The position numbers and the translations under genes were made by a program. Positions 1 through 6,046 of a stretch of 10,710 nt of DNA are shown in pieces. Source of the DNA: an uncultured Bacteroidales bacterium (GTDB taxonomy: Bacteria; Bacteroidota; Bacteroidia; Bacteroidales; UBA932); assembly GCA_905235775.1 (NCBI GenBank), contig CAJOMY010000047.1, forward strand, positions 1-10,710, written 5' to 3'. Position 1 is the stretch's first letter. Each line of letters begins with the position of its first letter. The notes below the pieces were generated by a model. That model was not told where the DNA came from. It ran no database searches and saw only the letters and a list, made by a program, of their open reading frames with translations.

Positions 1-444
1 ACGGAGACCAAACTTGAATCAGCCATTATCGACAAGATGCAGGATTTCCTGCACGAACTGGGGAAAGGCTTCCTTTTCGACCAGCGGCAGAAGCGATTCG
101 CGTTTGACGAAGACAATTACTTCGTGGATCTGGTGTTCTACAATCGTCTGTTGCAGTGCTTTGTCCTGATTGACCTGAAAATCGACAAGCTCACGCATCA
201 GGACCTGGGCCAGATGCAGATGTATGTGAACTACTACGACCGCTACGTCAGACAACCCTTCGAGAAACCGACGGTCGGAATTCTGCTTTGCAAGGAGAAA
301 AAAGATGCGATGGTTGAGCTGACACTCCCCAAAGATGCCAATATCTATGCAGCCGAATACGCCCTTTATCTGCCGGACAAGAAGGAACTGCAGCAAAAGC
401 TGCAGGACTGGATTGCAGAATTCGACGAAGACGAGAGAGGATAA
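1..444 (+). CDS. YhcG/DUF1016-family PD-(D/E)XK nuclease, C-terminal part
   Basis: Open reading frame running in from the left edge without a start, 147 residues visible, ending in TAA at 442-444. The visible part is the PD-(D/E)XK nuclease-fold domain of the YhcG (DUF1016) family. The acidic residue sits in VDLVFYN (window residues 42-48), the D-x-K pair is in LIDLK (D58, K60), and the conserved GQMQMYVNYYD stretch follows (residues 70-80). The C-terminus is a charged helix ending in a D/E-rich tail. Family members have an N-terminal DUF1016 helical domain, which would lie outside the window. They are often found near type I restriction-modification genes or mobile regions, but the cellular role is poorly defined; nuclease activity is inferred from the fold. 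Base composition appears more AT-rich than the metabolic genes further right, which could mean transfer. The adjacent feature is a tRNA-Ser whose 3' end faces this gene. Confidence 0.9.
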   Translation, partial: TETKLESAIIDKMQDFLHELGKGFLFDQRQKRFAFDEDNYFVDLVFYNRLLQCFVLIDLKIDKLTHQDLGQMQMYVNYYDRYVRQPFEKPTVGILLCKEKKDAMVELTLPKDANIYAAEYALYLPDKKELQQKLQDWIAEFDEDERG

Positions 445-445
445 G

Positions 446-461
446 AGCGGCGGGAGCCGCT
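446..461 (+). terminator. Hairpin just after the nuclease gene, possible weak terminator
   Basis: Perfect 6-bp stem AGCGGC/GCCGCT with a GGGA loop, starting 2 nt after the nuclease stop codon. It is followed only by GCTTTCG, so there is no real T-tract. Position suggests transcription termination or 3'-end protection; the missing T-run keeps this uncertain. Confidence 0.35.
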
Positions 462-571
462 GCTTTCGCTGGTGTGGTGATTCCACCCCAGTATGCTCTG
501 AAGAGCAATTGATTGACGAGGACTGACATATGCCGTATTTGATTTAACTAGCTGATTATCAGTCGTTACTG

Positions 572-656
572 CGGTGAGTGAGGGATTCGAACCCCCGGTA
601 CGTTGCCGTACACCTGTTTTCGAGGCAGGCTCCTTCAACCACTCGGACAACTCACC
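572..656 (-). tRNA. tRNA-Ser(CGA)
   Basis: Read on the minus strand this folds as a class II tRNA of 85 nt without an encoded CCA. The acceptor stem is GGTGAGT/ACTCACC with discriminator G. The anticodon loop is CTCGAAA (anticodon CGA, reading UCG). The long variable arm is a perfect 5-bp stem GTACG/CGTAC with a GCAA loop, and the T-arm carries TTCGAAT. The long variable arm and G73 are serine identity features. The base pair closing the anticodon loop (31-39) is a C-A mismatch. It is transcribed divergently from tRNA-Val, with its own -7 box 16 nt upstream. Confidence 0.95.
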
Positions 657-672
657 AGTTGTTTCGGGAGAG

Positions 673-705
673 CAAAGGTATGAAAAAATTTGCGATTATC
701 GCAAA
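673..705 (-). promoter_or_regulatory. Promoter of tRNA-Ser
   Basis: On the minus strand TACCTTTG (673-680) matches the Bacteroidetes -7 consensus TAnnTTTG. A TTTG (702-705) sits 21 nt upstream as the -33 element. The box ends 16 nt before the tRNA 5' end at 656. It interleaves with the tRNA-Val promoter on the other strand. Confidence 0.75.
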
Positions 706-720
706 AAAGGTCTATTTTTG
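689..720 (+). promoter_or_regulatory. Promoter of tRNA-Val
   Basis: TTTG at 689-692, a 20-nt spacer, then TATTTTTG at 713-720, matching the Bacteroidetes -33/-7 promoter pattern. The box ends 18 nt before the tRNA start at 739. The two divergent -33 elements lie in the arms of a dyad, TTTGCGA-TTA-TCGCAAA (689-705). Confidence 0.75.
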
Positions 721-738
721 CATCCTGTTTGAGAAGAC

Positions 739-813
739 AGGGGCGTAGCTCAGTTGGTTCAGAGCGCTTGAGTCACATTCAAGAGGTCATCGGTTCGACC
801 CCGATCGTCCCTA
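739..813 (+). tRNA. tRNA-Val(CAC)
   Basis: 75-nt cloverleaf without encoded CCA. Acceptor stem AGGGGCG/CGTCCCT (one G-T pair) with discriminator A. D-stem GCTC/GAGC. Anticodon stem CTTGA/TCAAG around loop GTCACAT, giving anticodon CAC (reads GUG, valine). T-stem ATCGG/CCGAT around TTCGACC. A73 with A35-C36 fits valine identity. A strong terminator begins 5 nt after the tRNA body. Confidence 0.95.
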
Positions 814-817
814 CAGG

Positions 818-845
818 AGCGTCTGCAGTGTGCAGACGCTTTTTT
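818..845 (+). terminator. Intrinsic terminator of tRNA-Val
   Basis: Perfect 10-bp stem AGCGTCTGCA (818-827) / TGCAGACGCT (831-840) with a 3-nt loop GTG, running directly into six Ts (840-845). This is a textbook rho-independent terminator for the plus-strand tRNA. The minus strand lacks a matching T-run, so it should act in one direction. Confidence 0.92.
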
Positions 846-858
846 AATACGGCGTGTG

Positions 859-1070
859 TTATTCCGAGAAGCGCTTGTCCCGATAGGCGCGCTCATGCGC
901 CTCCTCGGCCCGTACTGCCAGCACTTCCGCTTCGCCTAGGTCAGGGTCCGTCTCCTCGTCCTCTTCCGGGACGAGCAGGTCGTAGCCGACATCCTGCACG
1001 AACTGGCGCAGCCCATCCCGGTGACGGGGAAATTTAAACGGACGATATTCGTCATAGTTTTGTGCTCCAT
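859..1070 (-). pseudogene. Small acidic hypothetical protein with apparent 1-nt frameshift
   Basis: On the minus strand a frame ending in TAA (859-861) gives a protein-like sequence: start-proximal NYDEYRPFKFPRHRDG, then LRQFVQDVGYDLLVPEE, a D/E-rich linker, and ending AYRDKRFSE. That frame is open back to a stop just beyond 1085 but contains no ATG. The only nearby ATG (1068-1070) begins M-E-H-K in another frame, which runs into an unrelated composition. One extra A in the four-A run after GAGCAC would join them into a 70-residue protein. So this is either a recently broken gene, a sequencing or assembly indel, or a case of slippage. I do not recognise the family. It sits between the tRNA-Val terminator and the divergently transcribed epimerase. 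Confidence 0.5.
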
Positions 1071-1092
1071 TCTGCCAAAATAGTTAAATTTG
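1059..1092 (+). promoter_or_regulatory. Promoter of the dipeptide epimerase gene
   Basis: TAAATTTG (1085-1092) is a perfect TAnnTTTG -7 box, with TTTG (1059-1062) 22 nt upstream as a slightly over-spaced -33 element. Only 8 nt separate the box from the ATG at 1101, so the transcript would start at or very near the start codon. Confidence 0.6.
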
Positions 1093-1100
1093 ATGGTAAT

Positions 1101-2243
1101 ATGGATAGACGACAATTCCTGAAGACCACAGCCGTGACGGGCGTCGGCGCGGCGCTGCTCGGGGCCGTGCCGGGCTGTGATCCGGCGAGGGCCCCCGTGC
1201 CCTACCGGACGGGCGGCAAGGCCCGCATGCAACTCGGCTGGAAGCCCTATGAACTCCAGCTCAGGCACACCTTCACCGTGGCTTCCTACTCCCGGACGAC
1301 CACGCCCGGCGTCCAGGTCGAAATCCGTTACGACGGCTTTGTCGGCCACGGCGAGGCTTCAATGCCCCCGTATCTGGGACAGACGGTTGAGAGCGTATGC
1401 ACCTTTTTGCAGCGGGTGGATCTGTCTCAGTTTGCGGACCCGTTCCAACTGGAGGACATTCTCGCCTACGTGGACAGTCTTTCGCCCGGCGACACCGCCG
1501 CCAAGGCCGCCGTGGACATCGCCCTGCACGACCTTGTGGGGCAGCTGCTGGGCCAGCCCTGGTGGCGCCTCTGGGGCCTGGACGCCGCCAAGGCGCCGGA
1601 CACCTCCTTTACCATCGGCATCGATACGCCGGAAGTCGTTCGCGAGAAGACACGCGAGTGCGCGGACCGCTTCAATATCCTGAAAGTCAAGGTGGGTCTG
1701 GACAACGACTATGAGATGATCCGCACCATCCGCGAGATCACCGACCTGCCCATTGCCGTGGATGCCAACCAGGGCTGGACCGATCGCCAGAAGGCCCTCG
1801 ACGAGATTTTCTGGTTGCAGGAGCACGGGGTGGTGATGGTAGAGCAGCCGATGCCCAAAGAGCGGCTCGACGACAACGCCTGGATCACGGAGCGCAGTCC
1901 GCTGCCCGTTTTCGCCGACGAAGCCGTCCAGCGGCTTTCGGATGTGCCTGTGCTGGTGGGTGCCTATACGGGGATCAATATCAAGCTGATGAAATGTACC
2001 GGCATGCGGGAGGCCTGGCGGATGGCTTCTTTCGCCCGCGCCGTCGGGATGCGCGTCATGCTCGGCTGTATGACCGAAACCTCTTGCGCCGTCACGGCCG
2101 CGGCCCATCTCTCTCCGCTGGCGGACTTCGCCGACCTGGACGGGAATCTGCTGATTTCCAACGACCGCTTCCGCGGCGTGAACGTCGAGCGGGGCCGCCT
2201 CGTCCTCCCGGACGCCCCGGGGCTTGGGCTGGAGATGCTTTGA
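1101..2243 (+). CDS. Dipeptide epimerase (L-Ala-D/L-Glu epimerase type) with Tat/lipoprotein-like leader
   Basis: 380 residues, enolase superfamily, muconate-lactonizing-enzyme-like subgroup. Family enzymes epimerise L-Ala-D-Glu, a murein tripeptide breakdown product, to L-Ala-L-Glu so it can be hydrolysed and reused. Visible active-site elements: K-V-K at 195-197 (general acid/base lysine), metal ligands D221 (VDANQGW), E248 (VEQP) and D273 (FADEA), the second catalytic lysine K295 (NIKLMK), and D345-L-D347 near the C-terminus, the D-x-D that binds the dipeptide amino group in this family. The start was set at 1101 because it gives a twin-arginine motif (DRRQFLK, 3-8), a short hydrophobic stretch and a lipobox-like VPGC (C26). 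This points to export by Tat and possibly lipidation. It is transcribed alone and converges on the PspC operon, 36 nt away. Substrate specificity is inferred. Confidence 0.9.
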   Translation: MDRRQFLKTTAVTGVGAALLGAVPGCDPARAPVPYRTGGKARMQLGWKPYELQLRHTFTVASYSRTTTPGVQVEIRYDGFVGHGEASMPPYLGQTVESVCTFLQRVDLSQFADPFQLEDILAYVDSLSPGDTAAKAAVDIALHDLVGQLLGQPWWRLWGLDAAKAPDTSFTIGIDTPEVVREKTRECADRFNILKVKVGLDNDYEMIRTIREITDLPIAVDANQGWTDRQKALDEIFWLQEHGVVMVEQPMPKERLDDNAWITERSPLPVFADEAVQRLSDVPVLVGAYTGINIKLMKCTGMREAWRMASFARAVGMRVMLGCMTETSCAVTAAAHLSPLADFADLDGNLLISNDRFRGVNVERGRLVLPDAPGLGLEML

Positions 2244-2279
2244 ATAACAGGTTGATAGTCAATCGTGGCGTACTTATCC

Positions 2280-3398
2280 TTATACCGTCAGTAGCTCTGT
2301 ACTGATGAAGCCGGTGGCGATCAGAATGCCGAGCGCGACGACGGACAGGAGCCAGAGGATGAAGATGATGAGGCCGGGATGCCATTTCGGTGACTTGAAG
2401 CCGAAGAGGAGCTGCAGGCCGCCGTACAGGATGCCGAGGAAGGGGAGGAAGCAGACGAGCATCAGCAGGAGATTGACCCCGGGCCGGGAGAGTGACGCCG
2501 CGACCTGCGGCGCGAAGCGGTACAGGTCCGCGAGGCCCTGGTCGTAGAGGCGGCCGAGGCCGAAAAGCCCGTCACCGTGGCGGTGCCCGAGGTAGCCGGA
2601 GCCGAAGCCCCAGAGGCCGCCGGCAAATAGTCCGGCGAAGCCGATGATCAACAGCAGCAAGCCGACGATCTTGCCGATGATGCGGGCGAATTCGCCCCAG
2701 GCCGGCGACTGTCCGATCGTTCTGATGGCCTCTTCGACCTCGTTCGCTCCCTTCTCGATGCTGTGCTCGATGCCGCTGACGGTGCCGTCCTCACCACGCT
2801 GCTCCCAGCGCTGGCGGACGGTTTTGGCCGCCGGCATGCAGATCCATAAGATGATATACAGCATCGGGGCGAACAGGGCGAAGCGCCGACCGAGACCGTG
2901 CCAGAAGTGTGAATTCCAGGGCGCAATCGAGCTGGCAATCATGAATACGAGGGTGAACACGACAAATAGAATCCTGAACAGGGCGACGTCCGTCTGGAAA
3001 TAGGCGGCCAGGCCGCTGCACACGCCCGCGACCTGCTTGTCGCTGAGGTCGCGGTAGAGTTTGCGCCGGGGCCTGGAACCATTCCGGGCCCCCTTGTTGT
3101 CATTCCGGGCTTGCCCCGGAATCTCCTCCACCTCACCGGCTGCCTCGATGTCCTCAGGCCGGCCCAGGATTCGGATCACTTCCTCGATCATGGCACGGGA
3201 GACTACGCCGTTGCGTCCGGCTTTCTCCATAAGAAGCTCCGCCATGCGCTCTTCGATGCCTTCGAGGATGTCGCTGCCGCCCGTGCGGCCGTTGTAATAC
3301 TGTTCCAGCTCCCCGAGGTATTCCCCGGTGCGGCGGGCGGCGTCATCTTCAAGGGTGAAGGCAAAGCCGCCGAGGCTGACTCTTTCTACTTCTCTCAT
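2280..3398 (-). CDS. Large PspC-domain membrane protein
   Basis: 372 residues. Residues 1-90 form the Bacteroidetes N-terminal domain found ahead of PspC, also present in the upstream paralog (F-T-L-E-D-D-A, then an ILEGIEERMAELL helix and an ILGRPEDIE motif). Residues 113-195 are the PspC domain (KLYRDLSDKQVAGVCSGLA) with hydrophobic segments around 141-158 and 173-190. Three further hydrophobic segments follow, near 240-262, 307-332 and 340-365, so it is a polytopic inner-membrane protein. PspC family members relate to the phage-shock envelope-stress response; the exact role here is inferred. The linker at 93-100 (IPGQARND) is encoded by a palindromic repeat. Its ATG overlaps the PadR stop codon in an ATGA, implying translational coupling as the last gene of the operon. 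Confidence 0.88.
   Translation of the reverse strand: MREVERVSLGGFAFTLEDDAARRTGEYLGELEQYYNGRTGGSDILEGIEERMAELLMEKAGRNGVVSRAMIEEVIRILGRPEDIEAAGEVEEIPGQARNDNKGARNGSRPRRKLYRDLSDKQVAGVCSGLAAYFQTDVALFRILFVVFTLVFMIASSIAPWNSHFWHGLGRRFALFAPMLYIILWICMPAAKTVRQRWEQRGEDGTVSGIEHSIEKGANEVEEAIRTIGQSPAWGEFARIIGKIVGLLLLIIGFAGLFAGGLWGFGSGYLGHRHGDGLFGLGRLYDQGLADLYRFAPQVAASLSRPGVNLLLMLVCFLPFLGILYGGLQLLFGFKSPKWHPGLIIFILWLLSVVALGILIATGFISTELLTV
3081..3122 (+). repeat. In-frame palindromic repeat inside the PspC gene
   Basis: ATTCCGGG (3102-3109) and CCCGGAAT (3115-3122) form an 8-bp stem with a 5-nt loop. A second partial copy of the same core, ATTCCGGGC, sits at 3081-3089. On the coding strand it reads I-P-G-Q-A-R-N-D, a peptide I recognise from dispersed CATTCCGGG-type palindromic repeats in many bacteria. 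It lies in the linker between the N-terminal domain and PspC, where an insertion would be tolerated. The paralogous protein lacks it. Confidence 0.7.
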
Positions 3399-3727
3399 GC
3401 GTGTTTGAGGTTGTTGACGGATTCGACCAATTCCTGCCAGGCGGCATCCATCTGGGCAAGCTGCTCCCGGCCTTTGTCCGACAGGACGTAATATTTTCGG
3501 GGCGGGCCCTGGGTGGACTCTTCCCAGCGGTAAGTGAGCAGGCCCTGGTTCTTCTGCCGGATCAGCAGGGGATAGAGCGTGCCTTCGACGACAATCATGC
3601 CGGCGGCCTTGAGTTCTTCGATGAGGGAGGAGGCATAGGCCTCGTGCTTGCCCAGAATCGAGAGGATACAGTAGTCGAGCAGTCCCTTGCGCATCTGTGC
3701 GCGGATGTTTTCTGCAGTATTCTCCAT
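3395..3727 (-). CDS. PadR-family transcriptional regulator
   Basis: 110 residues, a complete small winged-helix PadR regulator. The N-terminus MENTAENIRAQMRKGLLDYC leads into the recognition region. The family signature VEGTLYPLL (47-55) and the wing motif GPPRKYY (74-80) are both clear, followed by a C-terminal dimerisation helix. The ATG at 3727 was preferred over an in-frame one 27 nt upstream, because it matches the usual family start and lies just after the stop of the preceding PspC gene (5 nt between them). The downstream PspC gene overlaps by 4 nt. PadR regulators normally repress their own operon, so this one probably controls both PspC genes; no operator is proven. Confidence 0.93.
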   Translation of the reverse strand: MENTAENIRAQMRKGLLDYCILSILGKHEAYASSLIEELKAAGMIVVEGTLYPLLIRQKNQGLLTYRWEESTQGPPRKYYVLSDKGREQLAQMDAAWQELVESVNNLKHA

Positions 3728-3731
3728 GGCG

Positions 3732-4319
3732 CTACTTCTTTTGGGTTTGGGCAAAACGGGCGAGGTTCTCCGCCGTCACGGGGAGGCCGTGCATCTCGCA
3801 TTTCTGCGTGGCGGTCACAGCCTTGGGGATGGCGATCCAGCAGATGATATAGATCCAGAAACCGGCAGAGCCGGCCACCAGGGCCACGAGCATCAGGACG
3901 CGGATCAGGACAATGTCGACATCCAGGTAAACGGCGAGTCCGGAGCAGACGCCGGCAATCCGCTTGTTGTCGTAATCGCGGTAAATCTTCTTCTTGGCCG
4001 GTGCGCTGTCGGCGGTGGGAGAATAGGGCTCGGATGCGGGACTCTCCGGCTTGCCGTCCGGCATGCCGAGCTGACGGGTCACGCGGTCCACGAGACCGAT
4101 ACTGACGACACGTCCGTCGCTGCCGACCTCCTGGGCGAAGAGTTCCGCGATGCGGGATTCGAGATCCTCCATCACCTCTGCATTCTGCGTATAGGGGATG
4201 GAGGACGATGCTGCAAGCCGGGTACGGAAGTGCTCAAGGTAGTCGCTCAGGCGCTTGTAGGCGTCTTCTTCCAGAGTAAAACTGCGGTTTGCCAAGCTGA
4301 TGTTGAGTACTTTTTTCAT
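3732..4319 (-). CDS. Small PspC-domain protein, first gene of operon
   Basis: 195 residues. Residues 1-88 are the same N-terminal domain as in the larger paralog (SFTLEEDAYKRL, then VMEDLESRIAELF and RQLGMPD). A proline/serine-rich linker follows at 90-108. Residues 110-170 are the PspC domain (KKIYRDYDNKRIAGVCSGLAVYLDVD) with one long or re-entrant hydrophobic stretch near 137-165. The C-terminal tail includes MHGLPVTAENL. The start at 4319 was chosen because it follows a -7 box and begins the conserved domain; the frame continues 19 residues upstream with no domain. It is followed after 5 nt by PadR. Likely an inner-membrane envelope-stress component. Confidence 0.9.
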   Translation of the reverse strand: MKKVLNISLANRSFTLEEDAYKRLSDYLEHFRTRLAASSSIPYTQNAEVMEDLESRIAELFAQEVGSDGRVVSIGLVDRVTRQLGMPDGKPESPASEPYSPTADSAPAKKKIYRDYDNKRIAGVCSGLAVYLDVDIVLIRVLMLVALVAGSAGFWIYIICWIAIPKAVTATQKCEMHGLPVTAENLARFAQTQKK

Positions 4320-4341
4320 TTCATAAGGTTCTTTGACGATG

Positions 4342-4349
4342 CAAAGATA
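4342..4349 (-). promoter_or_regulatory. Promoter -7 box of the PspC-PadR-PspC operon
   Basis: TATCTTTG on the minus strand matches TAnnTTTG and ends 22 nt before the ATG at 4319. No well-spaced -33 TTTG is visible; the nearest is 26 nt upstream (4376-4379). That might reflect a regulated promoter. Confidence 0.55.
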
Positions 4350-4451
4350 TATAATTTTTCTAATACCTTGTATCACAAAGTACCAAAAATTTTAGAATAT
4401 TTTCGCTTTGCCTCCTTCGGCAATCCCTTCCCCCTCCTCCTTCCCTCCTTC

Positions 4452-4557
4452 CGTGACCTGTAAATGCCTGTTTTTCAATCAGCTACTAGATCCGTGGTGA
4501 AAAAAAAGCTGCCACGGTTCTGGCAAGTTGGTGGCTATCAATAGATTGTGGGTCACG
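4452..4557. repeat. Palindromic element copy A (left of RAYT)
   Basis: 106 bp: left arm of 34 nt starting CGTGACCTGTAAAT, central hairpin of 38 nt (4486-4523), right arm of 34 nt ending GGTCACG (4551-4557). The hairpin stem is CTAGATCCGTGG / CCACGGTTCTGG with an A-rich interior. It is the most diverged of the three copies: one stem mismatch and an eight-A run in place of the tip pairing. Confidence 0.85.
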
Positions 4558-4739
4558 CCGCCCCCTGTGTGTTTTTGTTGCCCCCCCCTGCGGGGTTCTC
4601 CGTCCTCGTCCCAGTTTTAGGCTAGTTTGGTGGAGAGCGTCTTAGTGGCGGTGTCAGCGTGGCGCTATTGGTGGTGTTTTGGGGTCGTCTAATGGTGAGT
4701 GGGTGGAGTGGCTGGCCGCAGCGGTTCCAGAAGAGCTGG

Positions 4740-5702
4740 TCAGCGCTGTTGCTGCAATCCTGGTGACTGAAGCGAGGACTTTGGCGGTAGGGGAGGGGTG
4801 TCGTGCAGAAATTTGCGGACCTGCTTCTCCGACGCGCCGGTTGCGATGCGGAAGTTCCTGGCCCATTTCGCTCGCTCGCCCGGCGTGAGATGCAGTAACT
4901 TCCAGTCCCTGAACAACCCGTTTCTTGCAGCCATGTCGCACATTTCCCGATAAGGGGCATCGGAAGAGGGGTCATATTCTTCGCCCACGTCAAATTCTTT
5001 GCCGGCGGAGGCCTCCGTAGCGATCAGAAGCTTGTCAAAGCTGCCGAACAGGGCGATGGCGGTTTGGTAGTCGATGCAGGCATATTTATGGATGATATAG
5101 TCAGCCAGTTGCTCCTGTTCGGTCTGAGTAAGCGGCTCAAAGAGTCTTTGCAGAAGAGACGGACGCAGATAACGCCCGGCACGGTGCTCAAAGTCAACTG
5201 TGTCGCATGCGTTTCGCAGCGTGTGCCGGACTTGTCGCTTAACCAGTTTATTCGAAAAGGGATATTCCTGCCGGGCATACGCCAGAAAGGTCCATCGGTC
5301 ATCGATGGCCGTGGAGCAGAGTTTTTTCTCCACCGGATTGTTGAACAGGTAGATCAGGCTGGAGCGCTGCTCTTTGGGGGTCCGCTTGGGTGCGCTGCCA
5401 AACGGGCGCTTGAAGCGGGCCCCGTCCAGATTCCTGTCTTCGTTCATCAGGCGGGAAAAGGTGGAGAGAACCTGTTGCATGAATAACCGCAGTTGCGGCA
5501 GGTCTATCGACTTGACCATAAGATGGAAATGTGTGAACATGATGGCCAGCCCCAATATGTTGATTCTGTAACGTCGGGCAAGGATGGAAAGCACGGTGTA
5601 GAAGCATAAACGGTCCGTCGTTCTGTAAAATAGAACTCCGCCGTCTTTCGCGATGGAATAAATGTGATACCATGCACCTGGAAAGAATTTCCTGTTTTGC
5701 AT
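4740..5702 (-). CDS. REP-associated tyrosine transposase (RAYT, Y1/HUH family)
   Basis: 320 residues. The N-terminal Y1 domain is complete: WYHIYS (11-16) starts the fold, the HUH metal-binding motif is H58-F-H60 in FTHFHLMVKS, ARFKRPFGS (95-103) is the family loop, and the nucleophile is the tyrosine in LIYLFNNPVEK (Y118). About 170 more residues follow; GERAKWARNFRIATGASEKQVRKFLH (275-300) resembles a helix-turn-helix and may bind the palindromes. RAYTs cut single-stranded DNA at hairpins through a 5'-phosphotyrosine link. The ATG at 5702 is the first in frame, since a stop lies 9 nt upstream. The gene looks intact, though the last ~20 residues are Pro/Gln-rich and unlike a folded end. Palindromes A and B flank it. 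Confidence 0.93.
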   Translation of the reverse strand: MQNRKFFPGAWYHIYSIAKDGGVLFYRTTDRLCFYTVLSILARRYRINILGLAIMFTHFHLMVKSIDLPQLRLFMQQVLSTFSRLMNEDRNLDGARFKRPFGSAPKRTPKEQRSSLIYLFNNPVEKKLCSTAIDDRWTFLAYARQEYPFSNKLVKRQVRHTLRNACDTVDFEHRAGRYLRPSLLQRLFEPLTQTEQEQLADYIIHKYACIDYQTAIALFGSFDKLLIATEASAGKEFDVGEEYDPSSDAPYREMCDMAARNGLFRDWKLLHLTPGERAKWARNFRIATGASEKQVRKFLHDTPPLPPKSSLQSPGLQQQR

Positions 5703-5847
5703 ATGAAGTTTTTAGCAAATGTGGCGAAGCAGGGTGGCATTTGCAAGAATGTGGGACGAATGGACGGAAGAAAAATACGAATTTTACAGATGCCGCGAAA
5801 AACTTCTGTCGCCCCATGCTGTGTAACAGAAATGAAAACAAGAGTCC

Positions 5848-5953
5848 CGTGACCTGTAAATGGTTGATATAGACGGTTTTGCTAGAACCGTGGTGCCCTA
5901 TTTGCCACCACGGTTCTAGTAATTTGCTGGCAAACAATGATTTGCAGGTCACG
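5848..5953. repeat. Palindromic element copy B (right of RAYT)
   Basis: 106 bp, same 34-38-34 layout as copy A. The outer ends pair over about 14 bp (CGTGACCTGTAAAT against ATTTGCAGGTCACG, one G-T). The central hairpin CTAGAACCGTGGTG (5882-5895) / CACCACGGTTCTAG (5906-5919) is a perfect 14-bp stem with a 10-nt loop. It is the best-paired copy and lies between the divergent RAYT and outer-membrane genes. Confidence 0.9.
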
Positions 5954-6046
5954 CAAGGCAAGCCCCCCATGGCTGCCACACACACACCGGGCCGCCGCGC
6001 CGTCCACTTTCCCCCTTTTCTTAAAATCTTTTCATTTTTTTATGAC

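Larger units (their letters stand above)
4320..4739. other. Gene-free stretch between the PspC operon and the RAYT gene
   Basis: Holds the operon promoter (4342-4349), a pure pyrimidine tract on the plus strand (4424-4452), palindrome copy A (4452-4557), and about 180 nt of C/G/T-rich sequence after the RAYT stop (4558-4739). I see no gene, RNA or terminator in that last part; reading frames crossing it have no recognisable protein character. Confidence 0.6.
4452..5953. mobile_element. REPtron-like unit: palindrome A, RAYT gene, palindrome B
   Basis: A REP-associated tyrosine transposase gene is bracketed by two 106-bp palindromes of matching architecture, each beginning CGTGACC and ending GGTCACG. 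RAYT genes flanked by their own palindromes are an established arrangement (REPtrons). Whether the 1.5-kb unit itself moves, or RAYT only mobilises or maintains the palindromes, is not shown. I see no target-site duplication, as expected for HUH-type elements. Confidence 0.7.

Noticed and set aside
541..570. Short CTGAT/ATCAG inverted repeat as tRNA-Ser terminator
   Set aside because: Stem of only 5 bp and no clean T-run on the minus strand; not enough to call.
936..1349. Minus-strand 137-codon frame overlapping the epimerase start
   Set aside because: It runs through the 5' end of the epimerase and includes the out-of-frame part of the small broken gene. The protein-like signal there is in a different frame ending at 859.
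1359..2108. Minus-strand 249-codon frame opposite the epimerase
   Set aside because: Shadow of the epimerase gene; composition (H, G, R, D) is typical of antisense frames.
4558..4620. C-rich hairpin (CCCC-TGC-GGGG type) as RAYT terminator
   Set aside because: On the RAYT strand it is followed by GGGGCAACAAAAAC, with no T-run; pairing looks like a by-product of the C-run.
4622..4993. Minus-strand frame overlapping the RAYT 3' end, possible frameshifted extension
   Set aside because: Low-complexity Ser/Arg/Pro-rich, no similarity to RAYT C-termini that I can recognise; the RAYT frame itself ends with a normal stop after the helix-turn-helix-like segment.
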